Shown here: positions 1-9,803 of the stretch, piece by piece
Numbering within the stretch: the stretch's first letter is position 1
Layout: each line of letters starts with the position of its first letter
Origin: Grammothele lineata
Lineage: Eukaryota > Basidiomycota > Agaricomycetes > Polyporales > Polyporaceae
Reading direction: 5' to 3'
Assembly (NCBI GenBank): GCA_002150815.3
Contig: NDFF03000055.1
Location: forward strand, 248,001-312,000
Length of the DNA stretch: 64,000 nucleotides
The notes under the pieces: model-generated
The model's input: only the letters and a program-made list of their open reading frames with translations
What the model was told of the DNA's origin: nothing
Database searches by the model: none
Position numbers and translations under genes: made by a program

Positions 1-658
1 GCGGCGGACGAGGTCGAGCGCGTGCTTCGCGAGCACGGGGCGGTATTTCTTGAACGCGCCCTCGCGGAATTCCTGGTGCGTCATCTTCCGGCACGCGCGC
101 CAGTCATCGTTGTAGTCCATGGAGCCGAAGTTCCAGCCGAAGCCCGAGCTATGAAGAGTAGAGAACGGTTTAGCCAGGAATCGAGAGCCCGACGAAACTA
201 AGGGAGAGGACGGCTTACAGTTCGTTCAACATGAGCATACGGGGTCTGAGACGCGCGTGAGCCGCTCGCATGTCGAGATAGAGCGGTAAGACACGAACCT
301 GTCAGAGTAAATTGAAGAGCGCTTGTCCAGCAGCTCTGTCGCCGCCTCTAACGATCTGAGGACGATGAAGTTGTTCCCCAGCACATTCAGGCGCAGGACG
401 TCAGTGTCTAGTGGGAAGTCATCAGTACGAAACTTGAAATATCAGCTTGAGAGTCATGAACGTACTGTACGTTTCGCAAAGCTGGTGGTACTTCAGCGAC
501 GCGACCTCGTCGCGGGAGGGCAAGTCGCGCAGATTGCCTATAAGAGGCAACCCAGGCGGTCCAGGAGGGTAGGGACCACGACGTCGCTTGGACCGGAGAT
601 ATACGACCACCAAGGGGACGCATAGGATGACTGATAGGAGGGTGGGGTTCAGAACCAT
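1..658 (-). CDS. Cytochrome P450, N-terminal part (runs off left edge)
   Basis: A membrane-anchored heme mono-oxygenase of the kind used by wood-decay fungi for xenobiotic and secondary metabolism. Four exons are visible: 658-466, 407-299, 245-219 and 148-1. The model starts MVLNPTLLSVILCVPLVVVY, a hydrophobic anchor, followed by basic residues and the proline-rich hinge PYPPGPPGLPLIGN. Exon 2 carries the region ending YSDRPRMLMLNEL and exon 4 carries GFGWNFGSMDYNDDWRACRK, equivalent to the 'YGxxWRxxRK' helix C region that contacts heme propionates. All junctions are GT-AG and keep the frame. The I-helix, ExxR and cysteine heme loop lie outside the window, so activity cannot be judged. It is transcribed away from the DCN1 gene. 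The subfamily is not assigned; the sequence looks like the large fungal CYP64/CYP512-type groups. Confidence 0.88.
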
Positions 659-2142
659 GGTCAGTTTGAGCTTGAGTTCCGGGACAAGATAAAGTTGGAC
701 GGTCGACTGGGCGTTATATATGGGCGCGTTCAACCGACAATGCACTGCGAGTGATGAAATGACATGCGCGTACTTATCGGGGTTAGAGTTATGTAAAAAG
801 GACCGCACCCTTTCGCACCCGTCAAGTGGCGGTCGACCCGGGCGTCACGGAGTTCATCCCAGGCGGCCATCCCTCATAGGCTTGAGACTTGGCACTGCAA
901 ATCAAATCCAGACCAACTCCGAGTGCGCGAACGGAATGACAAAGATGTCAGTGCACACATATGGTTAAGCACCCGCGTATTCGACAAAGGCACATCCTAG
1001 AGTCCGACATAGCCGGCGACATGAGGTGCTCAGACATGGTTGGTGATGAGCCTCATGGATAAGACGGCTTGTCAACGGTATGTGTGCACCCCGCAGGAAC
1101 TGACCACCGGTGCCAAGATGGCGCCCTCCTTCAGCTTCAAACAACAGCTCGTACATTCAGCGTTGCCTCGTAGATGATCAGCGCTCTCAAGGGGACGTGA
1201 CCACCAGCACAGCGGCTAGGAACGGTATTGCTGGCAAAGACGCGCTGGAATACCCCAGGCCGGAGATGTTGCGATCTGTTGAGGGAGACGATGAGCATAA
1301 TGTGGTGGATTCGGGGCGTACGGGCAGCGTGGAGATTCCAGGTGGATGCCACAATACGCTGCCCCCGTCGCCTCGGATGGGGTGGGAACACGATTGACTA
1401 GTCGTAAGCCGCTAGAAGAACAAACTCACAAAGGCTAGTCCAGAGACACGTTACATATACATGGTGTCGAAGTGCTTGAGGTATTTGAGGAGGGATCGGG
1501 TGGCCTCAAGCAGCACTTAACAGTATTCGTGCAGGTGCTACGCCAGGGAGAGTTCATACACGTCAACTTGGCATTATTTGTGTTCCGAATATATTCAGCG
1601 AGAGCAAGGAGGAACGTGGAGGGCGAGGAAAGACGCGTGCGCTGCTGCGAGGTGCAGCCGCCACCACCGCGTCGATGACGGTGCGCTCGGCAAATGCCTT
1701 TCCCGCCGCTCTGTGCAGAGTGCCCTCGCCGATTCCCCGCACGATCTCCCATCCTGGACCAAAGCCTCTCCTCGCTCTCCGCCATCGGCCTCGCTCTCTT
1801 CGCGGCCGCGCTCCTCGCTCTCCTCGTCTTCTTCCGCCGCGCCCCAGCCCAGCCGGTGTCGTCCACTTCCGCCTCGGACCCACAGCGTATGGTGAGTGCT
1901 TCGTCTACCCCGCCTCCAAGTATCGTTGTGTATCGCTATGTGCCACACCCATCTGACGTTTCCTCTCAATGTTCGACGCTTCTATGCGCTGGCTCGGGAT
2001 CTGTCAAACGCCTTCTGCTCCCGATCCGTATTGATGCCATCTTGCCTTCGACCTCTGTCCTTGGTGCTCCATCCCTCTACCCTCTCTCCTCAACATCCCT
2101 TGCATTCAGTCATCAAGAGTTCGTGCATTGGCAGACAGAGAA
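659..2142. other. Intergenic region between divergent P450 and DCN1
   Basis: About 1.5 kb between two divergently read genes. No supportable gene was found. One open stretch on the plus strand (1694-1894) encodes a hydrophobic segment (LSAIGLALFAAALLALLVFF) and ends at a gtgagt-like donor, but no downstream exon could be joined to it. The minus strand over 1440-1850 also shows protein-like fragments in several frames without a coherent model. Confidence 0.5.
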
Positions 2143-3308
2143 ATGGATGGATTGATTGTTCAGTTCACCTCCGTCACCGGTGCATCGTACGTCCATCTTC
2201 GTCTAGCCTCCGAACGTGCATGTGATAATCCTCGCTCAGGTCCAAGGATGCCCGGAGGTATCTTACCAAGTACAAGCGTCTCGACCAAGCTCTCGACGCG
2301 TACTTCAATCATCCCAGGGAAACCAAGCCTTCCGCGTCCACAACCAAGATCAATGCGCTCTTTGACAAGTACAAGGGTGAGCAGGATACTCTATTACTCC
2401 TGTTCCAGGATGTTCAATGGCATGCTCTATCCCCTTGTGCCCCTCTCTACTACACCCGTGTTGTGTACCTCCAGATCCTGACGGGGACGATATCACCATC
2501 GATGGTACCATCAAGCTCTGCGAAGACCTGGGTGTGGACCCAGAAGACGTCGTCCTCCTCGCCGTCGCATACGAGCTCAAATCGCCATCCATGGGCCAAT
2601 GGTCGCGAAAAGGCTGGACAGACGGCTGGAAGTCCCTCGGGTGCGTCTCCCTTGCTTCACGCTGCTCTCCCCAAGCTGGTCCTCATCCGCATCTGTCCTC
2701 GTGTGCAGCTCCGACACCATCGACACGATGAAGTCCACGCTTGCCACACTCCGACAACAGCTCGCAACGGACACTGAATATTTCCGGCACGTCTACAACT
2801 ACACCTTCGAGTTCTCGCGCCCGCCCGGCCAGCGCTCGCTCGGGCTCGACATGGCGCAGGGCTTCTGGGCGATCCTCATTCCACACGGGCTCTCGGGCGG
2901 AGCGCTCGCGCACGTCGCGTCCTCAAGGGAAGACGATGACGACGTCGCGATGGACGTGGGGGAGGAGGGATGGAAGGAGGACTTCACGCAGTGGTGGTTC
3001 GAGTTTCTCGAGCAGAATGGCACGAAGGGTGTAAGCAAGGATGTGTGGCAGATGGTGAGTGTTTGTGCTCACTTGGGACGTGATGTCCGCTAGCATGGGA
3101 CGCTGTTCTGACGCGGAGAGACGTGCCACAGTTCTTGGAGTTCGTGCGGACGATCGACTCAAAGTTCGAGAAGTACGACGCCGAAGGTGCGTAGTTTGTA
3201 TCGCCCCTCCCTCCATTTGCGTTGATCCCCTCGATGCACACAGCCGCGTGGCCATCCGCGATCGACGACTTTGTCGAATACGCAAAGAACCGCGTCACCG
3301 GCGCGTAA
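2143..3308 (+). CDS. DCN1: DCN1-like cullin neddylation protein
   Basis: A scaffold-type E3 that binds cullin and the NEDD8 E2 Ubc12 to promote cullin neddylation. The model has six exons: 2143-2186, 2240-2376, 2475-2640, 2709-3054, 3132-3186 and 3244-3308, giving 270 residues with every junction in frame. The N-terminal part (MDGLIVQFTSVTGASSKDAR..., residues 1-45) is a UBA-like domain. The rest is the PONY/DUF298 domain, with DITIDGTIKLCEDLGVDPED, KEDFTQWWFEFLEQN, the SKDVWQMFLEFVRTID segment and a C-terminal AWPSAIDDFVEYAK that matches the conserved cullin-binding 'W..ID.FVE' end. The first ATG of the family start (Met-Asp-x-x-I-x-QF) was chosen; an in-frame TTG upstream was ignored. Length fits the family (about 260-290 residues). 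Confidence 0.95.
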
Positions 3309-4055
3309 CCTAGGCTTGAGCCCGTCGACGACAGAGAAGACGATGTTACATGTGGTAATGAAGAACACAGGAGAGACGTGTAGTATGGTCGGTAGAGTAT
3401 CGAGGGGCCGCAACTATTGTATCGCAAGCTGTGCTGTATCGTGTTTTCGAGCTGATCTCAATGCTGGGTTTACGACTTCCTCGTTCGTCCGTGATATTCG
3501 GTGACGTCTTCGGCGCTTGGGCAGATCTCGGGCACAAAGTGGTAAGTGGATATGAAAGCGTACTATGACCTAGCCTGATACTGATTTTGAGTGACTTCTA
3601 GAGCTGAGCTACGAATAGCGTGATCTGGGAGATATACGCTTCTCGATCAGGCAATCGCGTCTTCGCCACTCGAGCATCAATGCGGTGCCACCCGGCGACC
3701 TATTACTACTGAGCCACTGACAATTTCCCCACCTTCCTAGCCGCATGGCCGACGCATTGCGCTTCTTACCTTTGTTACGCTCAGTCCATGCTGAGGCGTG
3801 CTGTACACCGGCGGGCATCGACAGAACAAAGGAATCCTCCAGACGCTTTGGCTCTAGAGGTGGCCTGCCGGTACGCTTTGCGACCTCGCTTCTACCGCAC
3901 TCGCTCGCTTTGACCTCATATCCAGGATTTCCATATATATATCCAGAACCTAGCCAGCCATGGCTCATCGCAAGCTAACTTCCACAGCAACGAACCTTCA
4001 GAAACACACCCTCGCCTCTCGCTCACGATCCACATTCGAACGCAGCTACTGCAAG
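3309..4055. other. Intergenic region and promoter of the homeodomain gene
   Basis: About 750 bp with no supportable gene. It holds the DCN1 3' flank and, near its right end, a TATA-like tract upstream of the homeodomain gene. Confidence 0.5.
3933..3942 (+). promoter_or_regulatory. TATA-like element
   Basis: An AT-only alternating run (TATATATAT) in GC-rich surroundings, about 115 bp upstream of the chosen ATG of the homeodomain gene. The spacing suits a core promoter with a short 5' leader. Inferred from sequence only. Confidence 0.45.
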
Positions 4056-5133
4056 ATGTCGCACCCATCCTCCTACGCGTATACGTATGGCAGCCCCAGG
4101 CCCCAAGCAGGCACGGGCGCGTACGAGCACAGCGCGTTCCCCAGCGAAGTCTCCTGGTACTCCGAGGAGACGGGTTGGGAGGACTTCCAGACCGGCAGCG
4201 CGCACGCCGCATACTACCCACCCACCCCCGCGATCCCTTCCGCTCCCGCTCCCGCGCCGTTCGTGCCGCCCCCTCCGGCGCACGCTCATCAAGCTCAAGC
4301 TCAGGCGCACCAAGCGCCACCTCCCCACGAGCAGCAGGAGTCAAACGACAACGCGCTCGGGCTCGACCTCATCCACCACGACTGGCACCCGCCCGTCGAC
4401 CCCCGCGCCGCACACTCCCTCGGCCCCGCCGCGGGCACGCGGAGCAAGCGCCCACCCATGGTGCACCTCAAGCCCGGGGAGTTCGTGCAGGAGCACGTCC
4501 CATCTTCGTCCCAAGCAGCGGCGTACGACAACGGTGTGCCCCTACCGCTACACTGGGTCGACCCCAGGCCCGGCCTCGCGCCGTACAACGTCAACCCGGG
4601 GCCCGGGCAGCGCCCGCGCGTCCCCCCGCCCCCTCTGCCAGTGCCCGCCGCCCCCGCCTCTGGCCAGTCGCAGTCGCAGTCGACCCAATACAGACACGAC
4701 AAGGCGCTCGTCGCGATCATGGAGGCGGTCTACGTGCGCGCGCCCTACCCCCCGCGCGCGCAGCTGGACGCGCTCGCTGCGCAGACGCGGCTGAGCGACA
4801 CCCAAGTCTCCTCGTGGTTCTCCCAGCGGAGGCAGAAGGACAAGAAGGACCCCGCGCGGCGCGCGTGGCTCGAGCGGTGCCAGCTCCAGCGCAAGTGGGA
4901 CGACGACGCGGGGGGGAGGAAGGCCCCGGTGAGGATGAACGCGGCGCAGACGGCGGCATTGAGGGAGTTGAGGAGTAGGGATGCGCATCCGACTCAGGCG
5001 GCTGTGATGGGGATCGCGGTGGAGCTGGGGCTAACTGTGCAGGAGGTGCGGGATTGGTGAGTGCTTGCTCTGCTCTGCATTGGTGTGAGGGGAGTAGCTG
5101 ATAGTGTCCTGCAGGTTTAGCCGTAATCGGTGA
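4056..5133 (+). CDS. Homeodomain transcription factor with two homeobox-like domains
   Basis: A probable nuclear DNA-binding regulator of 339 residues in two exons (4056-5056 and 5115-5133). The first 210 residues are low-complexity and rich in Pro, Ala and Gln. A homeobox-like domain begins near residue 213 (RHDKALVAIMEAVYVRAPYP) and reaches recognition helix VSSWFSQRRQKDKK around W254. A second one begins near residue 293 (RMNAAQTAALRELRSRDAHP) and ends at the extreme C terminus with VRDWFSRNR (W334). The last 19-nt exon supplies G-F-S-R-N-R after the codon split by the intron. If the intron is retained the frame stops at TGG TGA, losing only WFSRNR of helix 3. Met at 4056 (MSHPSSYAYTY) was preferred; an in-frame ATG at 3960 is an alternative start. 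Family members act in fungal development, but the target here is unknown. Confidence 0.85.
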
Positions 5134-5322
5134 AGGCGGCATGCTCGTCTCGATGGTAGACCACGAAATAGACACTTCTATTTGTGTTCGACTGTTACGT
5201 TAACTTCGCTTCAATAATGATGGGATTTTTCTGGGAAATCCAACGCTGCGCGAAAGTCAAGGTCGAGTGTTCGACTGGTATAGCAAGTTGAGACTTTGCG
5301 GTACATATTGAGTACACCGTGA

Positions 5323-6924
5323 TTACGGTGCTACTAGGCTGGATTCACTGGTCAAATTGGCGACGCTGAAGAAGTAAAAGCGTATGTACGGGTATTCCCC
5401 GAGCCTTAAACTCCACCCAAAAACTCCATCGTACGAGATATCGTTAGCACCCCTCGCCGATTCCTGCACTACTACTAATTCGCGACAAAGCTCGGTGACT
5501 TCTCCTTCGTCGTCAAAAATAAGGACACGGTCACGGTTTGTGCCTTGGTGTACTTGGAGCAACACAGGGTCCGGTATTCCGCTGGCAATCTCCTGCGCTC
5601 GAATATCCGGCTCATCCTCCGTCCATTCGGATTCGAAGCCCCACCCCTCCAGTGGAGTCCGCTCGATCGTGGCACCCGCTGCCCCAAAGGAACGTCTGGT
5701 GTCGTTGCCGTCGAACAACTCCTCAAGTTCAGAAAGCGTCGGTGGCTTGCTTTGATCCCACTCCCCCACAATCGTGAGCTTCTCCCAGAGCGGGACGTCT
5801 ATCAGGGAGCTTGTAGTCTCTCCGCCTCCAAAGTGCTCTTCCCTGTCTCGGAGTATTGTTTCGATCAAAGCTAGGGTCGCTCTGAATCGCTGATGACTCA
5901 AGAGGCTACCGATGTCGACGGGGAACGTTTCGTCTGCGTCGAGCAACCCAAGAATGCTGAAGACCATGTCAACGGGACGGGAAGATGTGCGCATCGCCAC
6001 TCCCTGGAGGATAAACTGACGGATGGTGTGCTCTGATATTTGCTCTTCCTCCGGGTCATCCCCTCCTTCTGCAACACGGTTGTACATCAGGTACTCCACA
6101 ATCCTCCGCAACGTGTTTAATGCCTTCAAGTCTCGCCCCATGATTAAGCAACTATACACCGTGGTGTCCATGTTCCCCGCGGTGGCCCCCACAGGCTCAT
6201 TAGACCTGTCAATTTTGAGTAGACCGTCTCCCAGAACGAAGATATCGCATAGATATTGCCAATAGCATTCGTCCTCGACTACCCAGTGTTGTTCCTCCTT
6301 CGGCGCATACCAGTCCTTCGTCAAGACCACAGCGTAGTCCCATGTGGCGATTGCCTCCTGGTACGTCCATGCGCGATCTGCCCAGCTTGTTTCATCCTCA
6401 AAGGACGCGAGGCGCTGCAGCCCTCCTGGCAAGACGATACACTCATTGGAGTCTTGGTAGATGGTGTACATCTTCCCGATCTGCCACGCCTTGTCGCGTT
6501 TGCTGCTCTGCATGATACACAGACGATCAAGCCATAGGAAGGGAGCGTAGCTCTTGAGCGCATACTTGCATGCATATTCGAGGACTTTCAGATTGATTGG
6601 GCCACCGTCTTCGCGCAGAGTGCCGTCGCTGCGGTAGCCACAATGAACGCGGAAGCTCCCATCTTGCTCCAGCATGTCCTGGGAAGCAACAAGACCGAAC
6701 CAAACATATGATATGGCGGTGTAACGGGAAGGTAGAGCCGCGGTTTCATATATTTCTAGGACGCGCTTCTCAAGGAAGGCTTCGGCGTCGAGGAAGCGGT
6801 ATCGTTCCTCGTACAAGTGAGGTGTGAGGTCAAGAACCGCGCCCTCGCGTATAGCATCAAGGGAGACGCAGAAGGCGCTTCCTTCAGCTAGTATCTTCGT
6901 GTCGAAATGGTGTGAAGATGTCAT
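5323..6924 (-). CDS. HET-domain protein (heterokaryon incompatibility type)
   Basis: A single-exon gene of 533 residues. The HET domain is recognised from YTAISYVW (about residues 68-75), the middle block LKSYAPFLWLDRLCIM with the conserved 'W-D-x-C-I' pattern, and the closing block WADRAWTYQEAIAT. In characterised fungi such domains trigger cell death or growth arrest when unlike individuals fuse; most genomic copies have no known partner. No transmembrane segment, NACHT, WD40 or ankyrin region is visible. The C-terminal 300 residues are unassigned. It stands alone between a homeodomain gene on the opposite strand and a transposon-rich stretch, a typical position for a fast-evolving accessory gene. 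Confidence 0.9.
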   Translation of the reverse strand: MTSSHHFDTKILAEGSAFCVSLDAIREGAVLDLTPHLYEERYRFLDAEAFLEKRVLEIYETAALPSRYTAISYVWFGLVASQDMLEQDGSFRVHCGYRSDGTLREDGGPINLKVLEYACKYALKSYAPFLWLDRLCIMQSSKRDKAWQIGKMYTIYQDSNECIVLPGGLQRLASFEDETSWADRAWTYQEAIATWDYAVVLTKDWYAPKEEQHWVVEDECYWQYLCDIFVLGDGLLKIDRSNEPVGATAGNMDTTVYSCLIMGRDLKALNTLRRIVEYLMYNRVAEGGDDPEEEQISEHTIRQFILQGVAMRTSSRPVDMVFSILGLLDADETFPVDIGSLLSHQRFRATLALIETILRDREEHFGGGETTSSLIDVPLWEKLTIVGEWDQSKPPTLSELEELFDGNDTRRSFGAAGATIERTPLEGWGFESEWTEDEPDIRAQEIASGIPDPVLLQVHQGTNRDRVLIFDDEGEVTELCRELVVVQESARGANDISYDGVFGWSLRLGEYPYIRFYFFSVANLTSESSLVAP

Positions 6925-7306
6925 GAAGGCTCGTTGCGTGAGAAACGATATACGGCTTGTCTGGGTACGGCTACGGGGTTTGGAATAAAATCAATGCGAG
7001 CCAAGAAGAGATGCTAGAGGTGGATTGATCAGAAAGGATGGTTGGTTGCGTGGGGGGCTTGAAAGGCGTGACTAGTCTTCGTCGGCCACAAAGGCTAGGA
7101 CTGCGAGGAAACATCAGCGAAGCAGTGCTCCAGGTATACGCGTTGCAACGAGCAAAAGCTCACGTACCTCGCGAACGAGAGCTGTACTCAGTCGCATAAG
7201 TTCGGACCCGAGTCGGGATGCAACGTCAAACTGCCCAAAGAAGACTATTTGCGAATGAAAGCAACAATGTAGGTCATTCGTGGTGGTAAAGACTTGAGGA
7301 ACTTGA
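6925..7306. other. Intergenic region upstream of HET gene
   Basis: About 380 bp containing the presumed HET gene promoter; no gene or clear motif was seen. Confidence 0.4.
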
Positions 7307-8130
7307 GGACCCCCGATAATCCTAATAGACGCCTGTTCCACGGCGCGGACCAATCTGGGGCTCCTGAGGGGACCATGGATGTTGCCAGCGCGGACCAAAC
7401 AGGGGTCTGACCGGCCGACCGGCCTGTTCCAAGGCGCGGACCTGGGGAGGGTGGTCGGACAACGGCCTGTTCCGGCGCGGACCAGGCGCTTCTCGGATAG
7501 GCGGCCCGCTCGATGTGTAAGAACAAAAGGCCTGACGGTCGGACGGACCACATTCGTACTTGCATAAACATATCTACTCCACCCAAAGCGCAAGAAGGGA
7601 CAGACAGACGAAGACGACGGTGGCGATGATTGATTGTTAATGTATGTAGTGTAGCAATAGCAGGAGAGGGATCATGGACGTTACAACGGTTCGATGCGCG
7701 CGACTTGCCCGACGAGTTCCTTACTCCATCTTCAAACTCCGCTTACTACCCTAGTACTATCTTTCGATAAACCTGAGGCGTATTCGCGTCTAGATCGTCT
7801 CGTACACCTCACGGCTTCTCAACGTAAGGTACAAGAAGCGTTTATAACACGTCTCCTCATGTGTCAACGCCGATCGAGACACTCTTCTTGTAATTTTGTC
7901 CACGTCCGAACGCTACATCCGACAAAAAACATGTATATCGTTAAGCGCCCGCGCAGATTTTCAGCGCTTTCTGGAGGCCTGTTCCTGGCGCGGACCAAAT
8001 TGCCTCGTGGCTGAAGGCCTGTGTCCGGCGCGGACCAGACAGGCCCTTGGGGAGGTCAAAATGGCGCGGACCAATCGCGCCCGAAGGGCGCGCCGCTGGA
8101 ACAGGCATCTGAGGGTATTATCGGGGGTCC
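7307..8130. mobile_element. Non-autonomous TIR element (MITE-like) with subterminal repeats
   Basis: The two ends form an imperfect inverted repeat of about 40 bp. Both begin GGACCCCCGATAAT when read inward, and both carry GCCTGTTCCA and a GGCGCGG block at the same distance. The interior (about 0.8 kb) encodes no transposase. At least seven copies of a GCGCGGACC motif lie near the ends (around 7342, 7391, 7435, 7474, 7988, 8028 and 8063), all in the same orientation. No convincing target-site duplication was found (left flank TTGA, right flank TTAG). Superfamily not assigned. Confidence 0.6.
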
Positions 8131-8143
8131 TTAGACTCGCAAG

Positions 8144-8231
8144 CCAGTCGGTTTAGGGAGCAGCCCAAATCGGGACAGGCCGGGCGGGATCAGCGGAGTG
8201 TGAATTTGGGCTAGCTCCCTAAACCGACTGG
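8144..8231. repeat. Long hairpin at left end of compound element
   Basis: Inverted repeat: CCAGTCGGTTTAGGGAGC (8144-8161) pairs perfectly with 8214-8231. After a one-base bulge AGCCCAAAT (8162-8170) pairs with 8204-8212. The arms are 27-28 bp with a loop of about 33 nt. Its right arm overlaps the first bases of the next TIR. Confidence 0.8.
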
Positions 8232-9737
8232 GCAAACTGGAGGCCTCAAAGGGGGGTCGTGACCGTGAGAATGGAGACTTGGTGAAATCGCGTTCGCGAG
8301 CTGCAACCAGCCCATGTCGGCTGAGCGCCTATGCTTTACAACCTTGTCTGCGTTCTTCATCGTCTGCTCCCGCCCGGCACGCGTTGTACCCTGCCCCCTC
8401 TCGTTGATCAAGCTCGGAATGGACCCCTCTACAGGCACCTTCCGATATCCCATGGATACCTTTTCAATACCAAATCAGACCGGCAATGTACCCTTAAGGA
8501 CCATGGTGAGGATGTTAGGACTCCGCAGAGTGTCTGGATGGAAAGCTTGGCATAGACTCAACTAGCGTGGGTGCGCACATTGATGCTAAGAATTTGATCA
8601 ACGTGGTGAAGGTGCGTAGCCTACATGAGATTGGTGCGCCCCGTGATGCACCTGTTGTGGGGCCCGCTGGTATTCAAGAAGGTGCGCACATTTCACCCCA
8701 ATGATCACACCCATCTCGACGCTGGGGCTGACACAATACACCACGGCCAGGTGTGCCTCCAGTTTCACAACATGCTCAGCGGACATGTAACAAGGCTCGC
8801 GAGCCTCGTCTTCAGGTGGGATGGGGACATCGTGCCCATCGCGGAGGCCACACCCCGAGTGCCACAGACCCTCTCGACGGTCGTTCGGCCAACTCAGACG
8901 AAGACAAACATCTCGAGTGCAAGCCGTTGCTCTCCCACCACACCGACTGCTGTAGGACAAGTACGTCTCTGATGGCCTCCCCGTGCCAGTCATGATCCTT
9001 CCTGCGCTCACGCCCGAGGAGCACGCTGCACACGCTCTCGCTGCCTGGCTCGCTCGCACATCGTCGCCAACAGCTCTCCCACTGGTGAGCTCACCCGCCC
9101 CACTATACCCACTGACACTAGAGTTTTTCGAGGTACTGCAAGCTTCTTTCTCCCACCACGCGCGGCCCCTGCTCTCGTTCCCCTCGTGGCGCCTCCCACC
9201 AAGCTTATTGTCGCGGGGTGCCTTCAAGTGCGTGCCTCCCATCTACCCGCAATTATTAAGGCTCAACGTGCTGCGCTCCCGCCTGGGGGCGACGGCCGAT
9301 GTCGACACGCTCACGCGTCCCGTGATGCTCAGCACAGACTGCCGTTATCAAGCTCTTCTTTCCTTCGCCTGCACTTGCATCACACCACCGCGAGGACAGC
9401 TTCGAGACCATCGACTTCATCCGTGGCTGTTCCAGGTGGGCTGCGGCACTTGATGAAGCTCACGCAGGGTAAGCGCCGTGTATACTGTTATGGGTTTGGC
9501 CAATCTGACTGCAATTCTGCTGTACGGACCCCGTATGCTATCGTGGGGGGCTCATATTCTGCACACTGGTAGACATCATGTATGTGTAACATGCTGCAAT
9601 ATATTTTTTCTCGGAATGTTTTGAGGGAAAATACACCAACGATTATTGTGTCGGACGAAGGTGTACACAACGCGCCCAAATTCTAAGTGTCCGTTCTCAC
9701 GGTCACGACCCCCCTTTGAGGCCTCCAGTTTGCCCAG
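8228..9737. mobile_element. 1.5-kb element with about 45-bp terminal inverted repeats
   Basis: The left end (8228 onward: CTGGGCAAACTGGAGGCCTC, continuing through AAAGGGGGGTCGTGACCG) is repeated in inverted, nearly perfect form ending at 9737. Similarity extends about 55 bp before mismatches accumulate. No transposase or reverse transcriptase could be recognised inside; the open frames there (for example around 8983-9453) match no family I know. It looks non-autonomous. Hairpins of related sequence sit immediately outside both ends. Confidence 0.72.
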
Positions 9738-9803
9738 CCGGTTCGGCGCTAGCTCAGGAGTCCTCGACTGAGCTTGAATTTCCCATCACGCCGAACCGGC
9801 TGG
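9734..9803. repeat. Hairpin at right end of compound element
   Basis: CCAGCCGGTTCGGCG (9734-9748) is a perfect 15-bp inverted repeat with 9789-9803, with a loop of about 40 nt. The tip sequence CCAG(T/C)CGGTT is shared with the hairpin at 8144-8231, so the two outer ends also form an imperfect inverted pair. Confidence 0.75.

Noticed and set aside
1694..2155. NADPH-P450 reductase N terminus next to the P450
   Set aside because: Only a hydrophobic segment is present; no FMN, FAD or NADPH domain follows.
4175..4978. 267-codon frame overlapping the homeodomain gene
   Set aside because: Arg/Ala/Pro-rich shadow in GC-rich DNA; the homeodomain frame explains the region.
8983..9453. Open frame of 156 codons inside the TIR element as a transposase
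   Set aside because: No DDE, zinc-finger or other transposase motif; composition looks non-coding and several frames are equally open.
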